Program-made: the position numbers and the translations under genes
Notes under the pieces: model-generated
The model's database searches: none
Told to the model about the DNA's origin: nothing
The model's input: the letters and a program-made list of their open reading frames with translations, nothing else
Part shown: piece by piece, positions 17,453-27,170 of the stretch
Layout: the number at the start of each line of letters is the position of its first letter
Position numbering within the stretch: the stretch's first letter is position 1
Assembly (NCBI GenBank): GCA_012520315.1
Contig: JAAYOM010000115.1
Coordinates: 1 to 36,133, forward strand
Source: Bacillota bacterium
GTDB taxonomy: Bacteria; Bacillota; Limnochordia; Darwinibacteriales; Darwinibacteriaceae
Direction: 5' to 3'
Length of the DNA: 36,133 nt

Positions 17453-18802
17453 TTACCGGCACCGTTCCCGGTCTGAACTCAAGTAGACTTCGAACTGAGA
17501 GATGTAAGGGTTCGCGCGGGCCAGCGTAATTTCTAGTCTGATCGCTTTTGCCTGCACCGGCTCCAGGCGGCAAATTCGCTTGTAGCCTATAGTTGTACCT
17601 TCATAGCATTTCAACCACTCGCCGCTTTGCCTAAAGTAAAGGGTGAACGCTTCAACGCGCTGGCCAAGCTCAATTTCCTCACCTAACACAACCCGGTCCA
17701 GAAGGCGAACTTCCCCTAGATCAAACTCCAGGCACGTCTTAGGCAAAGAGTCTGCAGCTAGATTGTGCCGGAATGTTTCCCTCAGCACCTCGCCTAACTC
17801 CAGCAAGCAATTAAGATCATTTTCATGAATAAGTCCCCGCTGATCCGGAGGCACATTTAGCAGAAAGTTTGCATTGCCCCCCACTGAATTATAATAAATC
17901 TCCAAAAGTTCTTCTAACGGACGCACCTTATCATCTTCCGAGGCGTGGTAAAACCAGCCTGGCCGAATCGAAGTGTTCACTTCTGCCGGATACCAGACCA
18001 GCTCTTCGGCGCCAGCAATCGCTTCTCTGCTGCCCAGATCTTCGTCGGTGGACTTAATGCGGCGGGAAAACTTACCGTCATCAACCTTTTGCGATGCCTC
18101 TTGAATGCGCTCTGCCAGCTGGAGTGCTGCTGGAACCACACTCCATTCTGATTCGCGGCAGTGACCGGCCTCGTTGCCGCACCAGCGCACATCAGGACCC
18201 ACTACAGATATGACCGCCTCCGGCCGCAGCTCCCGAATCAAGGCATAGTACGCCTCCCAATCATATTCCTGCCTCTTGCCGTTTGGACCTTCTCCGCAGG
18301 CGCCATCCAGCCAAACGGAAAAGATGGGTCCGTAACCTGTCAAGAGCTCCCGCAGCTGATTCAGGAAGAACTGATTATAGCGGGAGGAGTCGCCGTAAGA
18401 AGCTTCATGGCGATCCCAGGGCGAGAGATAGATGCCAAAGGCCAGGCCTTCCTTGGCGCAAGCCTCTGCAGCTTCCTTTACCACATCCCCCCTGCCGCCT
18501 TGCCAGGGACTGTTTTTAACACTGTATTCCGTGTAGCGACTGGGCCAGAGACAAAAACCGTCATGATGCTTGCAGGTGAGAATCAGACCCCGCATGCCCG
18601 CGTTTTTAAAGGTTTGAGCCCATTGGCCTGCATCTAAAGCTGCGGGATTAAAGAGTCTGGCCGGCGCCTTGCCGTCACCCCATTCCTGATCCGTAAAGGT
18701 GTTCATGCCAAAATGGATGAAGCCGTAAAACTCCAGCTTCTGCCAGCGCAGCTGGCGCGCTGATGGTCTAACCTTGAGCGCGGCTGTGATCTTGTCTGAC
18801 AT
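17453..18802 (-). CDS. GH29 alpha-L-fucosidase, predicted cytoplasmic
   Basis: 449 aa, no signal peptide; FYGFIHFGMNTFTDQEWGDGK, MRGLILTCKHHDGFCLWPSRYTEYSVKNSPW, FSVWLDGACGEGPNG (putative nucleophile Asp). Confidence 0.92.
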   Translation of the reverse strand: MSDKITAALKVRPSARQLRWQKLEFYGFIHFGMNTFTDQEWGDGKAPARLFNPAALDAGQWAQTFKNAGMRGLILTCKHHDGFCLWPSRYTEYSVKNSPWQGGRGDVVKEAAEACAKEGLAFGIYLSPWDRHEASYGDSSRYNQFFLNQLRELLTGYGPIFSVWLDGACGEGPNGKRQEYDWEAYYALIRELRPEAVISVVGPDVRWCGNEAGHCRESEWSVVPAALQLAERIQEASQKVDDGKFSRRIKSTDEDLGSREAIAGAEELVWYPAEVNTSIRPGWFYHASEDDKVRPLEELLEIYYNSVGGNANFLLNVPPDQRGLIHENDLNCLLELGEVLRETFRHNLAADSLPKTCLEFDLGEVRLLDRVVLGEEIELGQRVEAFTLYFRQSGEWLKCYEGTTIGYKRICRLEPVQAKAIRLEITLARANPYISQFEVYLSSDRERCR

Positions 18803-18840
18803 TGGTATGCTCCTCTGTAAAATGGTATGGTGAAAAGCCT

Positions 18841-18872
18841 AAAAAAGCGACCCTACTCAAGAGTAGAGTCGC
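18841..18872 (-). terminator. Intrinsic terminator after second SBP gene
   Basis: GCGACTCTACTC-tt-GAGTAGGGTCGC followed by TTTTTT on the minus strand. Confidence 0.75.
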
Positions 18873-18893
18873 TTGTTCTGTTTGAGAGCAAGC

Positions 18894-20180
18894 TTACTTG
18901 TTATAGCCAAGCAGCTCATCTACATAGGCCTGACCAGCAGCTGCCACTGCGTTAAACGCCTCGGCACCGGTCTTCTCGCCTAGTACAACGGAGTTGTATG
19001 CATCGATGACCTCAGAAGAAACGAGGGCCCAGTTCAAGTATTCGCCTTCTTGGGCATACTTGGTCAGGATGTCTGCCAGAACACGGGCGCTCTTGGCATT
19101 GGGAGCCCACTCGGAAACCCGTCTGTCTACCCAGCCTTCGGTGGTTGCTCTAATGTCAGGATCCTTAAACAGGAAGTCCACGAGGGCAACCATTGCTTCT
19201 GCATCAGCGGTGTTGGACGGAATTACGAAAGTCTCAAACCAGCCGGTATAGAGGGTGTTCTTGCCTTGAGGTCCCTTGGGAAGGGGCAGGATGCCATAGT
19301 TCACATCGTGGTCGCCTTTGGCAAATCCATCAATTCTCCAGCCTTCTCCAAAGGCGAGGGCAGCGTTGCCCTGCTCAAAGGGGGCCATACCGCTAACCAG
19401 TACCTGGTCTACGTTACGCAATTGGGCGCCGAACTCTACACCTTGGATGATTTTCTCGGAGTTCCAGTTGAACTTGTACTTTCCGTCTTCACCGAGTACA
19501 TAAATGTTGTCTCCGTTGGTGATAGTCAGGAAAGCCCAGATGTACATGTTGGCAATTCCCCATTGGTCATTGGTTCCATCGTTGTCAAAGTCAACTGTGG
19601 TTGCCAGGGCTACTTCACGCATTAAATCCCAGGTCCAGTTGCCGGCCAGATACTCGTCTTCCAGATCAGGCAAGCCTGCGGCTTCGATAATGTCCTTGTT
19701 GAACAGCGTGAAATAAGCAGTCCCGGCGTCAGCAAAGCTTGGAAACTCTGCTACGGCATAGCGATCATCGCCAAGCGTAAAGGTTTCGATCGAGGCGCCG
19801 GCTACATCCAAAGCTTCACCATAATACTCTTCGTCACCAAATGTATCGGTGATGGAAAGCAGAGCACCTTGGGCTGCCAAAGAGAGGAACCAGGGCGGCT
19901 GAGAAGCCATACGCCACACGTCATACTCGCTGTCGCCACTGATCAAGCGGGCCATAAGCGCCTCTTGATAGTTATCTTGGTCTAGAATCACATGTTCGAT
20001 TTTCACATTGAAGAGTTCTTCTGCTTCAGCAAGCCTGCCAGAGGCCTCTGCGTCTTCAAGGTTGTTTACCCAGCCAGTAAATGTGACTGTCTTGCCGCCC
20101 AAGTCATATTGCTGGGCAAAGGCGGGCACAGCTGTAAAGCACAACGCAAGCACAAGAACCAGTATCAAACTCTTTTTCAT
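18894..20180 (-). CDS. Carbohydrate ABC transporter substrate-binding protein, family 1
   Basis: 428 aa; signal ending AFAQQ; EAEELFNVKIEHVILDQDNYQEALMARLISGDSEYDVWRMASQPPWFLSLAAQGALLSIT; PLPKGPQGKNTLYTGWFETFVIPSNTADAEAMVALVDFLF. Confidence 0.9.
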   Translation of the reverse strand: MKKSLILVLVLALCFTAVPAFAQQYDLGGKTVTFTGWVNNLEDAEASGRLAEAEELFNVKIEHVILDQDNYQEALMARLISGDSEYDVWRMASQPPWFLSLAAQGALLSITDTFGDEEYYGEALDVAGASIETFTLGDDRYAVAEFPSFADAGTAYFTLFNKDIIEAAGLPDLEDEYLAGNWTWDLMREVALATTVDFDNDGTNDQWGIANMYIWAFLTITNGDNIYVLGEDGKYKFNWNSEKIIQGVEFGAQLRNVDQVLVSGMAPFEQGNAALAFGEGWRIDGFAKGDHDVNYGILPLPKGPQGKNTLYTGWFETFVIPSNTADAEAMVALVDFLFKDPDIRATTEGWVDRRVSEWAPNAKSARVLADILTKYAQEGEYLNWALVSSEVIDAYNSVVLGEKTGAEAFNAVAAAGQAYVDELLGYNK

Positions 20181-20379
20181 ATTGATCCTCCTTTATTATT
20201 CACACCTCTACAAAACAAGTCCACCGTTCATCCACCTGCAATGAGACTGACATCACTCCCTCCGCTAGATTTGTCGGAAACGTGGTACGGAGTTATCACC
20301 ATACAATTTATCATTTCTCTAAGGACTCTAGGAAATCCTCCTTAAGTTATTCAAATTTTAACTTTTTTCACCTATGGCC

Positions 20380-21309
20380 CTAACCCACCAAACCGGTCCG
20401 TTCAATACTCTCCACAAAGTACCTTTGCAGGAACGCATACATGACTAATAGGGGTGCAATCATCAGCATGCTGCCTGCGTTAACAATCAGTGAGAAGTAT
20501 TGCACATCGGTCATCTCCAGATAGGCCGCCAGACTTCTTGACAGGTTGCTCAGGGCCACCGGAAGGAAGTTAGAGTCTAGATAGAGCGTTGTGAGGAAAG
20601 AGTCATTCCACTGCCAGACAAAGCCAAATAGGAACACGATGACCATGGCCGGCACCGCACCCGGCAGCATCACTCGGAAGAAGGTGGTTAAAGGACCTGC
20701 CCCGTCCACATAAGCTGCCTCCTCTAAGTTGCGGGGCATGCCGGCAAAGAATTGACGCATGACCAGGATATACAGGCCGTTGCGCAAGCCTGTGCCCGTT
20801 AAAGCTGTAAGCAGGAAAGGCCAATAAGATCCCATCAGGTTCAATCCGCCGCCCTTGAGGAGCCCAAAGAAGTCGAAGAATCTCCAGTTGAGATAGAGCG
20901 GGACCATCATCATCTGCGGCGGGACAATCAAGGTGAAAATGGCGGCAGCCATGATCAGTTTCTTCCCTCTAAACTCAAAGCGGGCTAAGCCGTAGCCAAC
21001 CAGAGTTGTGGATGCCAGCTGCAGAACCGCTACCAAGAAGGACAAAAAGAGGGAGTTGAAAAAGACTTTGGGAAAGTTCATCACCTCAATTGCCAACCGG
21101 TAATTATCTAAAGTGGGGTGTTTCGGAATCCAGTTTACGGTCTGGTCCCCCAGATCACGCAGGGGAGTGAAGGATGAAGAAATCTTGGTCAGCACCGGAA
21201 ACAAAATGATGTAAGAGATCCCTACAATCAACACAAACCGAAACACGCTCAGGGCAAACTGTGATGTTTTGTAAGCCAACGCCTGACGTTTCGCTTTGGA
21301 TAAACGCAT
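20380..21309 (-). CDS. Carbohydrate ABC transporter permease (MalG type), pair 2
   Basis: 309 aa; MRQFFAGMPRNLEEAAYVDGAGPLTTFFRVMLPGAVPAMVIVFLFGFVWQWND EAA loop. Confidence 0.93.
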   Translation of the reverse strand: MRLSKAKRQALAYKTSQFALSVFRFVLIVGISYIILFPVLTKISSSFTPLRDLGDQTVNWIPKHPTLDNYRLAIEVMNFPKVFFNSLFLSFLVAVLQLASTTLVGYGLARFEFRGKKLIMAAAIFTLIVPPQMMMVPLYLNWRFFDFFGLLKGGGLNLMGSYWPFLLTALTGTGLRNGLYILVMRQFFAGMPRNLEEAAYVDGAGPLTTFFRVMLPGAVPAMVIVFLFGFVWQWNDSFLTTLYLDSNFLPVALSNLSRSLAAYLEMTDVQYFSLIVNAGSMLMIAPLLVMYAFLQRYFVESIERTGLVG

Positions 21310-21330
21310 ATGCTATTCCCCCCTTCTCGC

Positions 21331-22221
21331 CTATTCCTGATAAAATACCCAGCGGGACATGACAGCAACAACAATAGCTAACACAACCGCCACCGCAAAA
21401 AAGTACATGACCCCCATGGCGGTTCCTACGCCAAAGCCTGCTCCGCCAAAGGCGGTACTGCGAATGTAGACAACCAGTTCATTGTTGGCGGCTAAAAACG
21501 AGTCAATGATCGTGTAGATGACATTAGCAAAAATGATCGGACTCATCACAGGCAGGGTAATCATCCAGAATGATTGCCAGCCCGAAGCCCCTTCCACCTC
21601 AGCTGCTTCATAGAGCGAACTGGAAATAGACTGCAGTCCCGCTAAGAAGATCAAAATTTGGATCCCGGAGGCTCGAATCACTTCGGGCACCCGTTCTACA
21701 ACGTCAATCACATAGAGCATCATCTGGGGCGGAATCTTCATTTGCATCAAAAAGTTGGTCAAGGCCGGCCCTGACATAAACCCGCTGAGGGCATTGCCCG
21801 ACTGTTCTAACATAGTGCGCATGTAGTCTGTCTGTTCCAGGCTCAGAACCACCCCGGATCCGAGAATCACCGGCAGGAAAAAGACTGATCTGGCCAAGAG
21901 CCGGCCGCGAAACTTGCTGTTCAGCAACATAGCTGCAAAAAAGGCAAAGAAGATGATGGCCGGCACATCCACAAGCATTCTGAGCAGTGTTTCAGTAAAC
22001 TTGGGCAAGAACTCGGTATCAACCTGGAGAGCGTAGCGAAAATTCTCCCATTTGATGTATTCCAGCTCGTAACCTCCGCTAACAATCACCAGCCTGTTCA
22101 TGCTGAAGATCAGACTTTGGATGAAGGGAGCCAGGAAGAAAAAGATAAACCCGATAATAAACGGTAGTGAGAACAGATAGCCTGTAAGTGCCTTCTGGCG
22201 CCTCAGCGATAGCCTTTTCAC
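21331..22221 (-). CDS. Carbohydrate ABC transporter permease (MalF type), pair 2
   Basis: 296 aa, GTG start overlapping upstream stop (GTGA). SISSSLYEAAEVEGASGWQSFWMITLPVMSPIIFANVIYTIIDSF EAA loop; contains a long loop (TDYMRTMLEQSGNALSGFMSGPALTNFLMQMKIPPQMMLYVIDVVERVPEVIRAS). Confidence 0.9.
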   Translation of the reverse strand: MKRLSLRRQKALTGYLFSLPFIIGFIFFFLAPFIQSLIFSMNRLVIVSGGYELEYIKWENFRYALQVDTEFLPKFTETLLRMLVDVPAIIFFAFFAAMLLNSKFRGRLLARSVFFLPVILGSGVVLSLEQTDYMRTMLEQSGNALSGFMSGPALTNFLMQMKIPPQMMLYVIDVVERVPEVIRASGIQILIFLAGLQSISSSLYEAAEVEGASGWQSFWMITLPVMSPIIFANVIYTIIDSFLAANNELVVYIRSTAFGGAGFGVGTAMGVMYFFAVAVVLAIVVAVMSRWVFYQE

Positions 22222-25007
22222 AGGTCACCACCCCTTTCTACAAGGTAGCCTTCACTTGGTATAACCCTACCCCACTGCCACACCGGTTTGTCCGTGTAAT
22301 TGACCAGCACCTGCAAGCCGTTTTCATACGTGGTCCGATAAACGCCCGGACGTCCCTGGTCGTGTCCGACAATGCCTTGACCCCGCACTTCCTGTAAAAT
22401 GGGTGCCACTTCATGGAAAAACGCAAGGGCGTCGTCCTTTGAATCATAGTAATTGGTTGCCAAGAGATATTCAAAGTCCGTTCCCTTAATTAGGGACGAA
22501 TCCCCAATGCTCCAGCGGAAAAAGGGCAGTTCTCCCCTCTCCAGGCTGCGCAAAAGCTCTTGCCGGGTAATGCCGCCAAAATTGAGGGGCTGACCGGCAT
22601 AGTCTACATAGCCATGGAAGACAATCTGATAAAAGGGAACATTTCTGTCGACGATCAGAAGAGGACTGGCCTCTGTCGGGGCCTCTACAATCTGCCGGGC
22701 ATACGGGGCAGCATAGTCATTTCCGCCTACTACCAGCAAAGAGCGGCCAGCATGCTTCATTTTTTCCAGCTGTTCCACCAAAATGGCCTCCGCCTCAGGG
22801 CGATGTACCATCTTGCTTGCATCATCAATAAAGTCTGAGTAGAGACTTCTCCCTAGTCGGCGCAAGGACAGATTGGCCTGGTCGTAAGGGGCCAGGGAAT
22901 TTAGGAAACGATCTACCAGATTGCCTATGGCCCTTGGTGACACTGCATAAGCCTCCCGGCTGGTGTCCCTTTGGTAGGTGGAAATATTATAATCCCATAT
23001 CTTAACCGCAGAACGGTTGAGAAAGCGTGATGTATCCCTGGACGCCCTAAATGAGTCATACCAGGTGTTCCTATAAACCCTGCTGAAGTCCACATCTAGA
23101 TAGAGCTCTACCGGGTTGTGCCTCGTATATTCGAGAAGAGCCTGGAAATCGGCTTTACTGCCTAGGTCTTTTTCTAAAGAGAACCGATCCGGCACATAGT
23201 GCTCAATGCCCCCCTTAGACCAGCCCACATAGCGCAGTCGTGCGGCCTTGACATCTGAGATCTTAAGATCTTCTAAAATGGTCAAGACATCCGCGTAGGA
23301 GGTCAAAGGCCTGATTACTTCCCGGGGAGCCCCAAAGCTCGGTTCATAATCATGGATACCGCCAATCATCTCAACCACAAGGGGTACAACTTCATCTGCC
23401 TCGATTTTCTGCAGATCATGTTTCGCCACTAAGTAGTCGCGGTAGGTCTTGGCCATGCCCACATAATCAGCCTCTTCACCAGTTAGGAACGTAATGCGCT
23501 GCACGATGTCTCCCTGGAAGGGTTTGACCGCGTAGGCATCAACCATCTTGTTGTCAAGACTTGACTCCACCCCGAACAGGACGATCGAAGCCCGGGGAGT
23601 TAAAGCATAACGTGCATACACTTTGGCAAAGGACTCAGAACGTCCTGCACTCTCCGCATTGATGTAGGCCATAGAAGCCCCTTCTTCGAGGATCGTGAAA
23701 AATGCCCTTTCCCCTTCCACTAGGCCAAAGACAGGGAGGTAAATGGCAGGCCCTTGCGCAATCCGTTCGATCTGCGGCGCGATAGCTGCATCTACACCAT
23801 AGACAGCCCCTGAATAAGCCGGCAGGTTGTTCTTCCTGGGATTGGTCAGTTCAATTAAGGCACCGGAGCGCTCCGGCACAAAGATGTAACCTTCTGAGCT
23901 TTCATGGGCTCCGCCAAAGTAGGGCAGCAGATCAATGGAATAAGGATAAAAAGTTTCCAGCAATCCCTGATCATTTTCGATCTCCCGTGGATATCCAATT
24001 TCCCCAGCCGGAACCTTAACAACCAAGTCTCGCCCATCTAGCTCCACTATGACAGGAACTTTAAAGACTTCCGGGTTAGGCCGGGGCGGATCAATATTGT
24101 GGCGCTGATGCTCTGCCCCGATATCCTGGGGCGTATAGCCCAGTTCCTGGAAGATCCTGGCGAACTCCGGACGGTTGTAAAGCTTGTAGGTCTCATCAAG
24201 GAGTGCATAAAAGGGACCTTTGAACACAAAGTCAAAGTCAGCAGGGGTCAAAAGCCCCCTTCTCTCCACATCTGACCTGTTGTTGGTAATCGTATCTGCC
24301 AAACGCTCGATGAGATGTTTCTTGCGTTCATGGGGTTCGTCATGCAGCCCCATGCGGGTATCCTTCAAATCTCCGCTGAGGATTTCAATTTCCCAGTTTC
24401 CGAAGATAGCGGGCAGATCCAAACCGAAAACAGACACCCGTTCGTAAGGATCAAAGTCCTGCTCAACAAAATTCAACAGGCTGTACGATCCCAAGAGAAT
24501 CTCTTGATCGAAGGGATCCTCAACCCTGGCCACCAGTGCTTCAAAGGTATCTTTGGCAATAAAGATTGGGTAATGGCTGCGCTCTCCCCACTGTCTGCCC
24601 AGGGTAAAATCGAAACGCACCTGTTCTGGGCCGATCGTAACAGTAAACTCTTCATGCAGCACACTGTCGCCATAGGAACTTAGGGTCTTGCCCTCGCGCC
24701 TGGGTGTGAAATAGTTGAGCACCACCAGGGAGCGCATGTTGTTCCGGGCGTTGCCCCGCTTAATCCGCTCCAAGTTAATGTTTTCTGTTGCGCTGTACCA
24801 AACCTCGCCGCTGGCGATATCCTCCACCGCAAACTCCGCGGTTTCTGCCCGTACATACAGCCGCAAAAACTCGTTTTCCAGGGCCAGGCTATAATTCTTA
24901 AGTTCAGCTGCCCATCCCTGGAAAGCTAATGCATGGACAAACAAAAGGCCCAGCACGCTGATGAGCAGTACCTTGTTGTTGAAAAATGATTGTTTCACCA
25001 TAGCCAA
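22218..25007 (-). CDS. Large secreted DUF5696-like protein, putative beta-sandwich plus TIM-barrel glycan-active protein
   Basis: 929 aa; signal LAFQGWAAE; N-terminal beta-rich region; central region with YLDVDFSRVYRN, GRSLYSDFIDDASKMVHRPEAEAILVEQLEKMK; C-terminal TYENGLQVLVNYTDKPVW like C-terminal beta domains of some glycosidases. DUF5696 assignment is from memory of similar loci. Confidence 0.6.
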   Translation of the reverse strand: MAMVKQSFFNNKVLLISVLGLLFVHALAFQGWAAELKNYSLALENEFLRLYVRAETAEFAVEDIASGEVWYSATENINLERIKRGNARNNMRSLVVLNYFTPRREGKTLSSYGDSVLHEEFTVTIGPEQVRFDFTLGRQWGERSHYPIFIAKDTFEALVARVEDPFDQEILLGSYSLLNFVEQDFDPYERVSVFGLDLPAIFGNWEIEILSGDLKDTRMGLHDEPHERKKHLIERLADTITNNRSDVERRGLLTPADFDFVFKGPFYALLDETYKLYNRPEFARIFQELGYTPQDIGAEHQRHNIDPPRPNPEVFKVPVIVELDGRDLVVKVPAGEIGYPREIENDQGLLETFYPYSIDLLPYFGGAHESSEGYIFVPERSGALIELTNPRKNNLPAYSGAVYGVDAAIAPQIERIAQGPAIYLPVFGLVEGERAFFTILEEGASMAYINAESAGRSESFAKVYARYALTPRASIVLFGVESSLDNKMVDAYAVKPFQGDIVQRITFLTGEEADYVGMAKTYRDYLVAKHDLQKIEADEVVPLVVEMIGGIHDYEPSFGAPREVIRPLTSYADVLTILEDLKISDVKAARLRYVGWSKGGIEHYVPDRFSLEKDLGSKADFQALLEYTRHNPVELYLDVDFSRVYRNTWYDSFRASRDTSRFLNRSAVKIWDYNISTYQRDTSREAYAVSPRAIGNLVDRFLNSLAPYDQANLSLRRLGRSLYSDFIDDASKMVHRPEAEAILVEQLEKMKHAGRSLLVVGGNDYAAPYARQIVEAPTEASPLLIVDRNVPFYQIVFHGYVDYAGQPLNFGGITRQELLRSLERGELPFFRWSIGDSSLIKGTDFEYLLATNYYDSKDDALAFFHEVAPILQEVRGQGIVGHDQGRPGVYRTTYENGLQVLVNYTDKPVWQWGRVIPSEGYLVERGGDL

Positions 25008-25012
25008 CCTCC

Positions 25013-27148
25013 CTAGATACGGAATGTAATCTCAGTATAAAGTGAGTCAATAAACCCAACCAGCTGCGCAATGACATTGAGGAACAGGAGGGCTAAAAAG
25101 ATTACAATACCGATACCCACACCTGTCAAAATACTTGTAAACACGTTCTTGCCCAGCTCATACTGGTGAGTGATCATGGTTCCCATAAAGACCAGCGCCG
25201 CCATCCAAAGTACAGCCAGCGTACTGAAGACATAGTAAAATGCGCCTTCTTCTAAAGTGATGACACGGCTGATTAGAATCAATGGCAGATTGATAATAAT
25301 GATCGGAACCAAAGCATAAGCCGTGGCAATATAGATGTCCTTAAACGTTCCCTTTCCTTCCATCAAACTGGTGAGACCCAAATTTACACCGCACCACAGG
25401 AAGAAGGGAAGCAGGATGGTGGACATTTCCAGGTAAATGTTAAGATCCTTTGCTTCATTGAAGTTAAACAGGAAACCAGTATGCTGCCTAACCAGAATAT
25501 AGGAAAATACTACTCCGGCCAGAATCACCGTTGCTGACAGCACGTTTCCCCGCTTTTCATGTTTCAGATCCCAAAAACCATCGGCTGGTCTGGTAGCCAC
25601 ATGCCAGGCATAAGCGAGGCTTTGGCCGAAAGCCTTCACCTTGTTCTCGCTGACCCTTGTGGCCAGCCCCCGATACTCGCCCGAATTATGCCTGCGGCGT
25701 TTGACCCAGGCAGACAGAACTTTCCCCACAACCACCAGGACTATCAGGCCGCCCATCATGTAGGAAAAGTTTTCATTGATCCACTCCCGCCGATACAGCT
25801 GCAGGGCCTGGGAATACCCCGCCCGATCCTGGCCAAGGCGGTACATCTCCATAGCTCCTGCAAAATCCCCCTGCCTCAAAAGGGAACGGCCGATGCCGCT
25901 GTAGGCTAAGTCCAGGTTGGGATTGCGATACACGACTTCTCGCCACAGATCAGCTGAGCCATGGTAGTCGCCGGACTGATAAAGCGCGATCGCACTGTGA
26001 ATCAGGCTGGCATATTCCGTCGGATCCAAGACTGAGATCAGATTCATCCTCCGATCCAAGACCAGGAGACGCTCGCCAATCGCGGTGATAGCAGAGGGGT
26101 TCCTGAATCCGCCTTTTTCAAAAGAAACACTGCCAAAAGCATAGAGCAGATTGCCATTGTCATCATAGGTGAAAACCCGGCCCCGGGTCAGATCCACAGC
26201 ACTGTATATGCCATGCTCACGAACGACAATGTCCGTAAAGGCTGTGCGTCCAGTGACAGTAGCATGGGGGTTGCCCACCGATTCGATGAAGTCCACATCG
26301 CCTAGCGGGGGAGGAAAGCCCCCCCGTGGTCTGCGCAGAACATCTTCCCCCGAAGGATTGAGGCGCCTGATCAGCTGCCGCACATTGGTCTGGCCCCTGC
26401 TGAGCGTGGTATAGATAAATCCATTTTCATCGATGTCCACATTGCTGTATTCAGTAGGTACAAAGATGATTGATCTTTCCTTTTGAGCTTCCGTCATTAC
26501 GCTGCGCCAGAAGTATTCCCAAGGACTGGGACTTACTCTCGGTGCGCCAATAAACCCGCTAAAGATGCCTTGCTCATCAAATTCCATCAGGCCTTCCAGT
26601 ACGCCTTCGGCAATAACGTACACCCGGCCTACCTTGTCTACCACCAGCTTCATGGGGCGGAAACGAAAATCTTCAGGGATCAGTTCCTGATCCGTAGGAT
26701 TTTCAATCGTACGCTGCAAATCGCCCGCTGCATCGAGGATTACTATGCGGCGATTACCGTAGTCAGCCACATAGAGATCCCCGTCGTCTGTGACAAAAAG
26801 TCCGGTGGGAGTGTTCAAAGCATCCATCTCTTCCCCATTTTGAAAACCGGTGATCACCTTGTCTACCAGCAGCTCTTCATTGAGTACCACAATGCGGTTA
26901 TTGCCGGTATCGGCGATATAAACCTGATTTGTTGAGGAAACAGTCAGATCCTGAGGTTCCCGCAAGGCACCGATGCCTAAATCATGGCCGTAGATCTCAT
27001 AAGCCGCTTCATAGACACTTGGTCCCGGTACAGCCTCGCCATTAATGCTGTAAGTGTAACTTCCCTGTGCCCACAGCTGACCCTGGACTAAAGTAAGGGC
27101 TGTAAACAGCACCATGAAGCATAGTACAACAAATCGATTCAGCTTCAT
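25013..27148 (-). CDS. NHL-repeat beta-propeller / TPR / Yip1-domain membrane protein
   Basis: 711 aa; signal peptide; NHL repeats (LREPQDLTVSSTNQVYIADTGNNRIVVLN, LNTPTGLFVTDDGDLYVADYGNRRIVILD); TPR-like SGDYHGSADLWREVVYRNPNLDLAYSGIGRSLLRQGDFAGAMEMYRLGQ; one TM then multi-TM C-terminus with Yip1-like features. Confidence 0.8.
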   Translation of the reverse strand: MKLNRFVVLCFMVLFTALTLVQGQLWAQGSYTYSINGEAVPGPSVYEAAYEIYGHDLGIGALREPQDLTVSSTNQVYIADTGNNRIVVLNEELLVDKVITGFQNGEEMDALNTPTGLFVTDDGDLYVADYGNRRIVILDAAGDLQRTIENPTDQELIPEDFRFRPMKLVVDKVGRVYVIAEGVLEGLMEFDEQGIFSGFIGAPRVSPSPWEYFWRSVMTEAQKERSIIFVPTEYSNVDIDENGFIYTTLSRGQTNVRQLIRRLNPSGEDVLRRPRGGFPPPLGDVDFIESVGNPHATVTGRTAFTDIVVREHGIYSAVDLTRGRVFTYDDNGNLLYAFGSVSFEKGGFRNPSAITAIGERLLVLDRRMNLISVLDPTEYASLIHSAIALYQSGDYHGSADLWREVVYRNPNLDLAYSGIGRSLLRQGDFAGAMEMYRLGQDRAGYSQALQLYRREWINENFSYMMGGLIVLVVVGKVLSAWVKRRRHNSGEYRGLATRVSENKVKAFGQSLAYAWHVATRPADGFWDLKHEKRGNVLSATVILAGVVFSYILVRQHTGFLFNFNEAKDLNIYLEMSTILLPFFLWCGVNLGLTSLMEGKGTFKDIYIATAYALVPIIIINLPLILISRVITLEEGAFYYVFSTLAVLWMAALVFMGTMITHQYELGKNVFTSILTGVGIGIVIFLALLFLNVIAQLVGFIDSLYTEITFRI

Positions 27149-27170
27149 CTTAACTACCTCCCATGGTCTA

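Noticed and set aside
19050-19625. 191-aa plus-strand ORF inside the second SBP gene
   Set aside because: Antisense shadow ORF with no motif or SD support.
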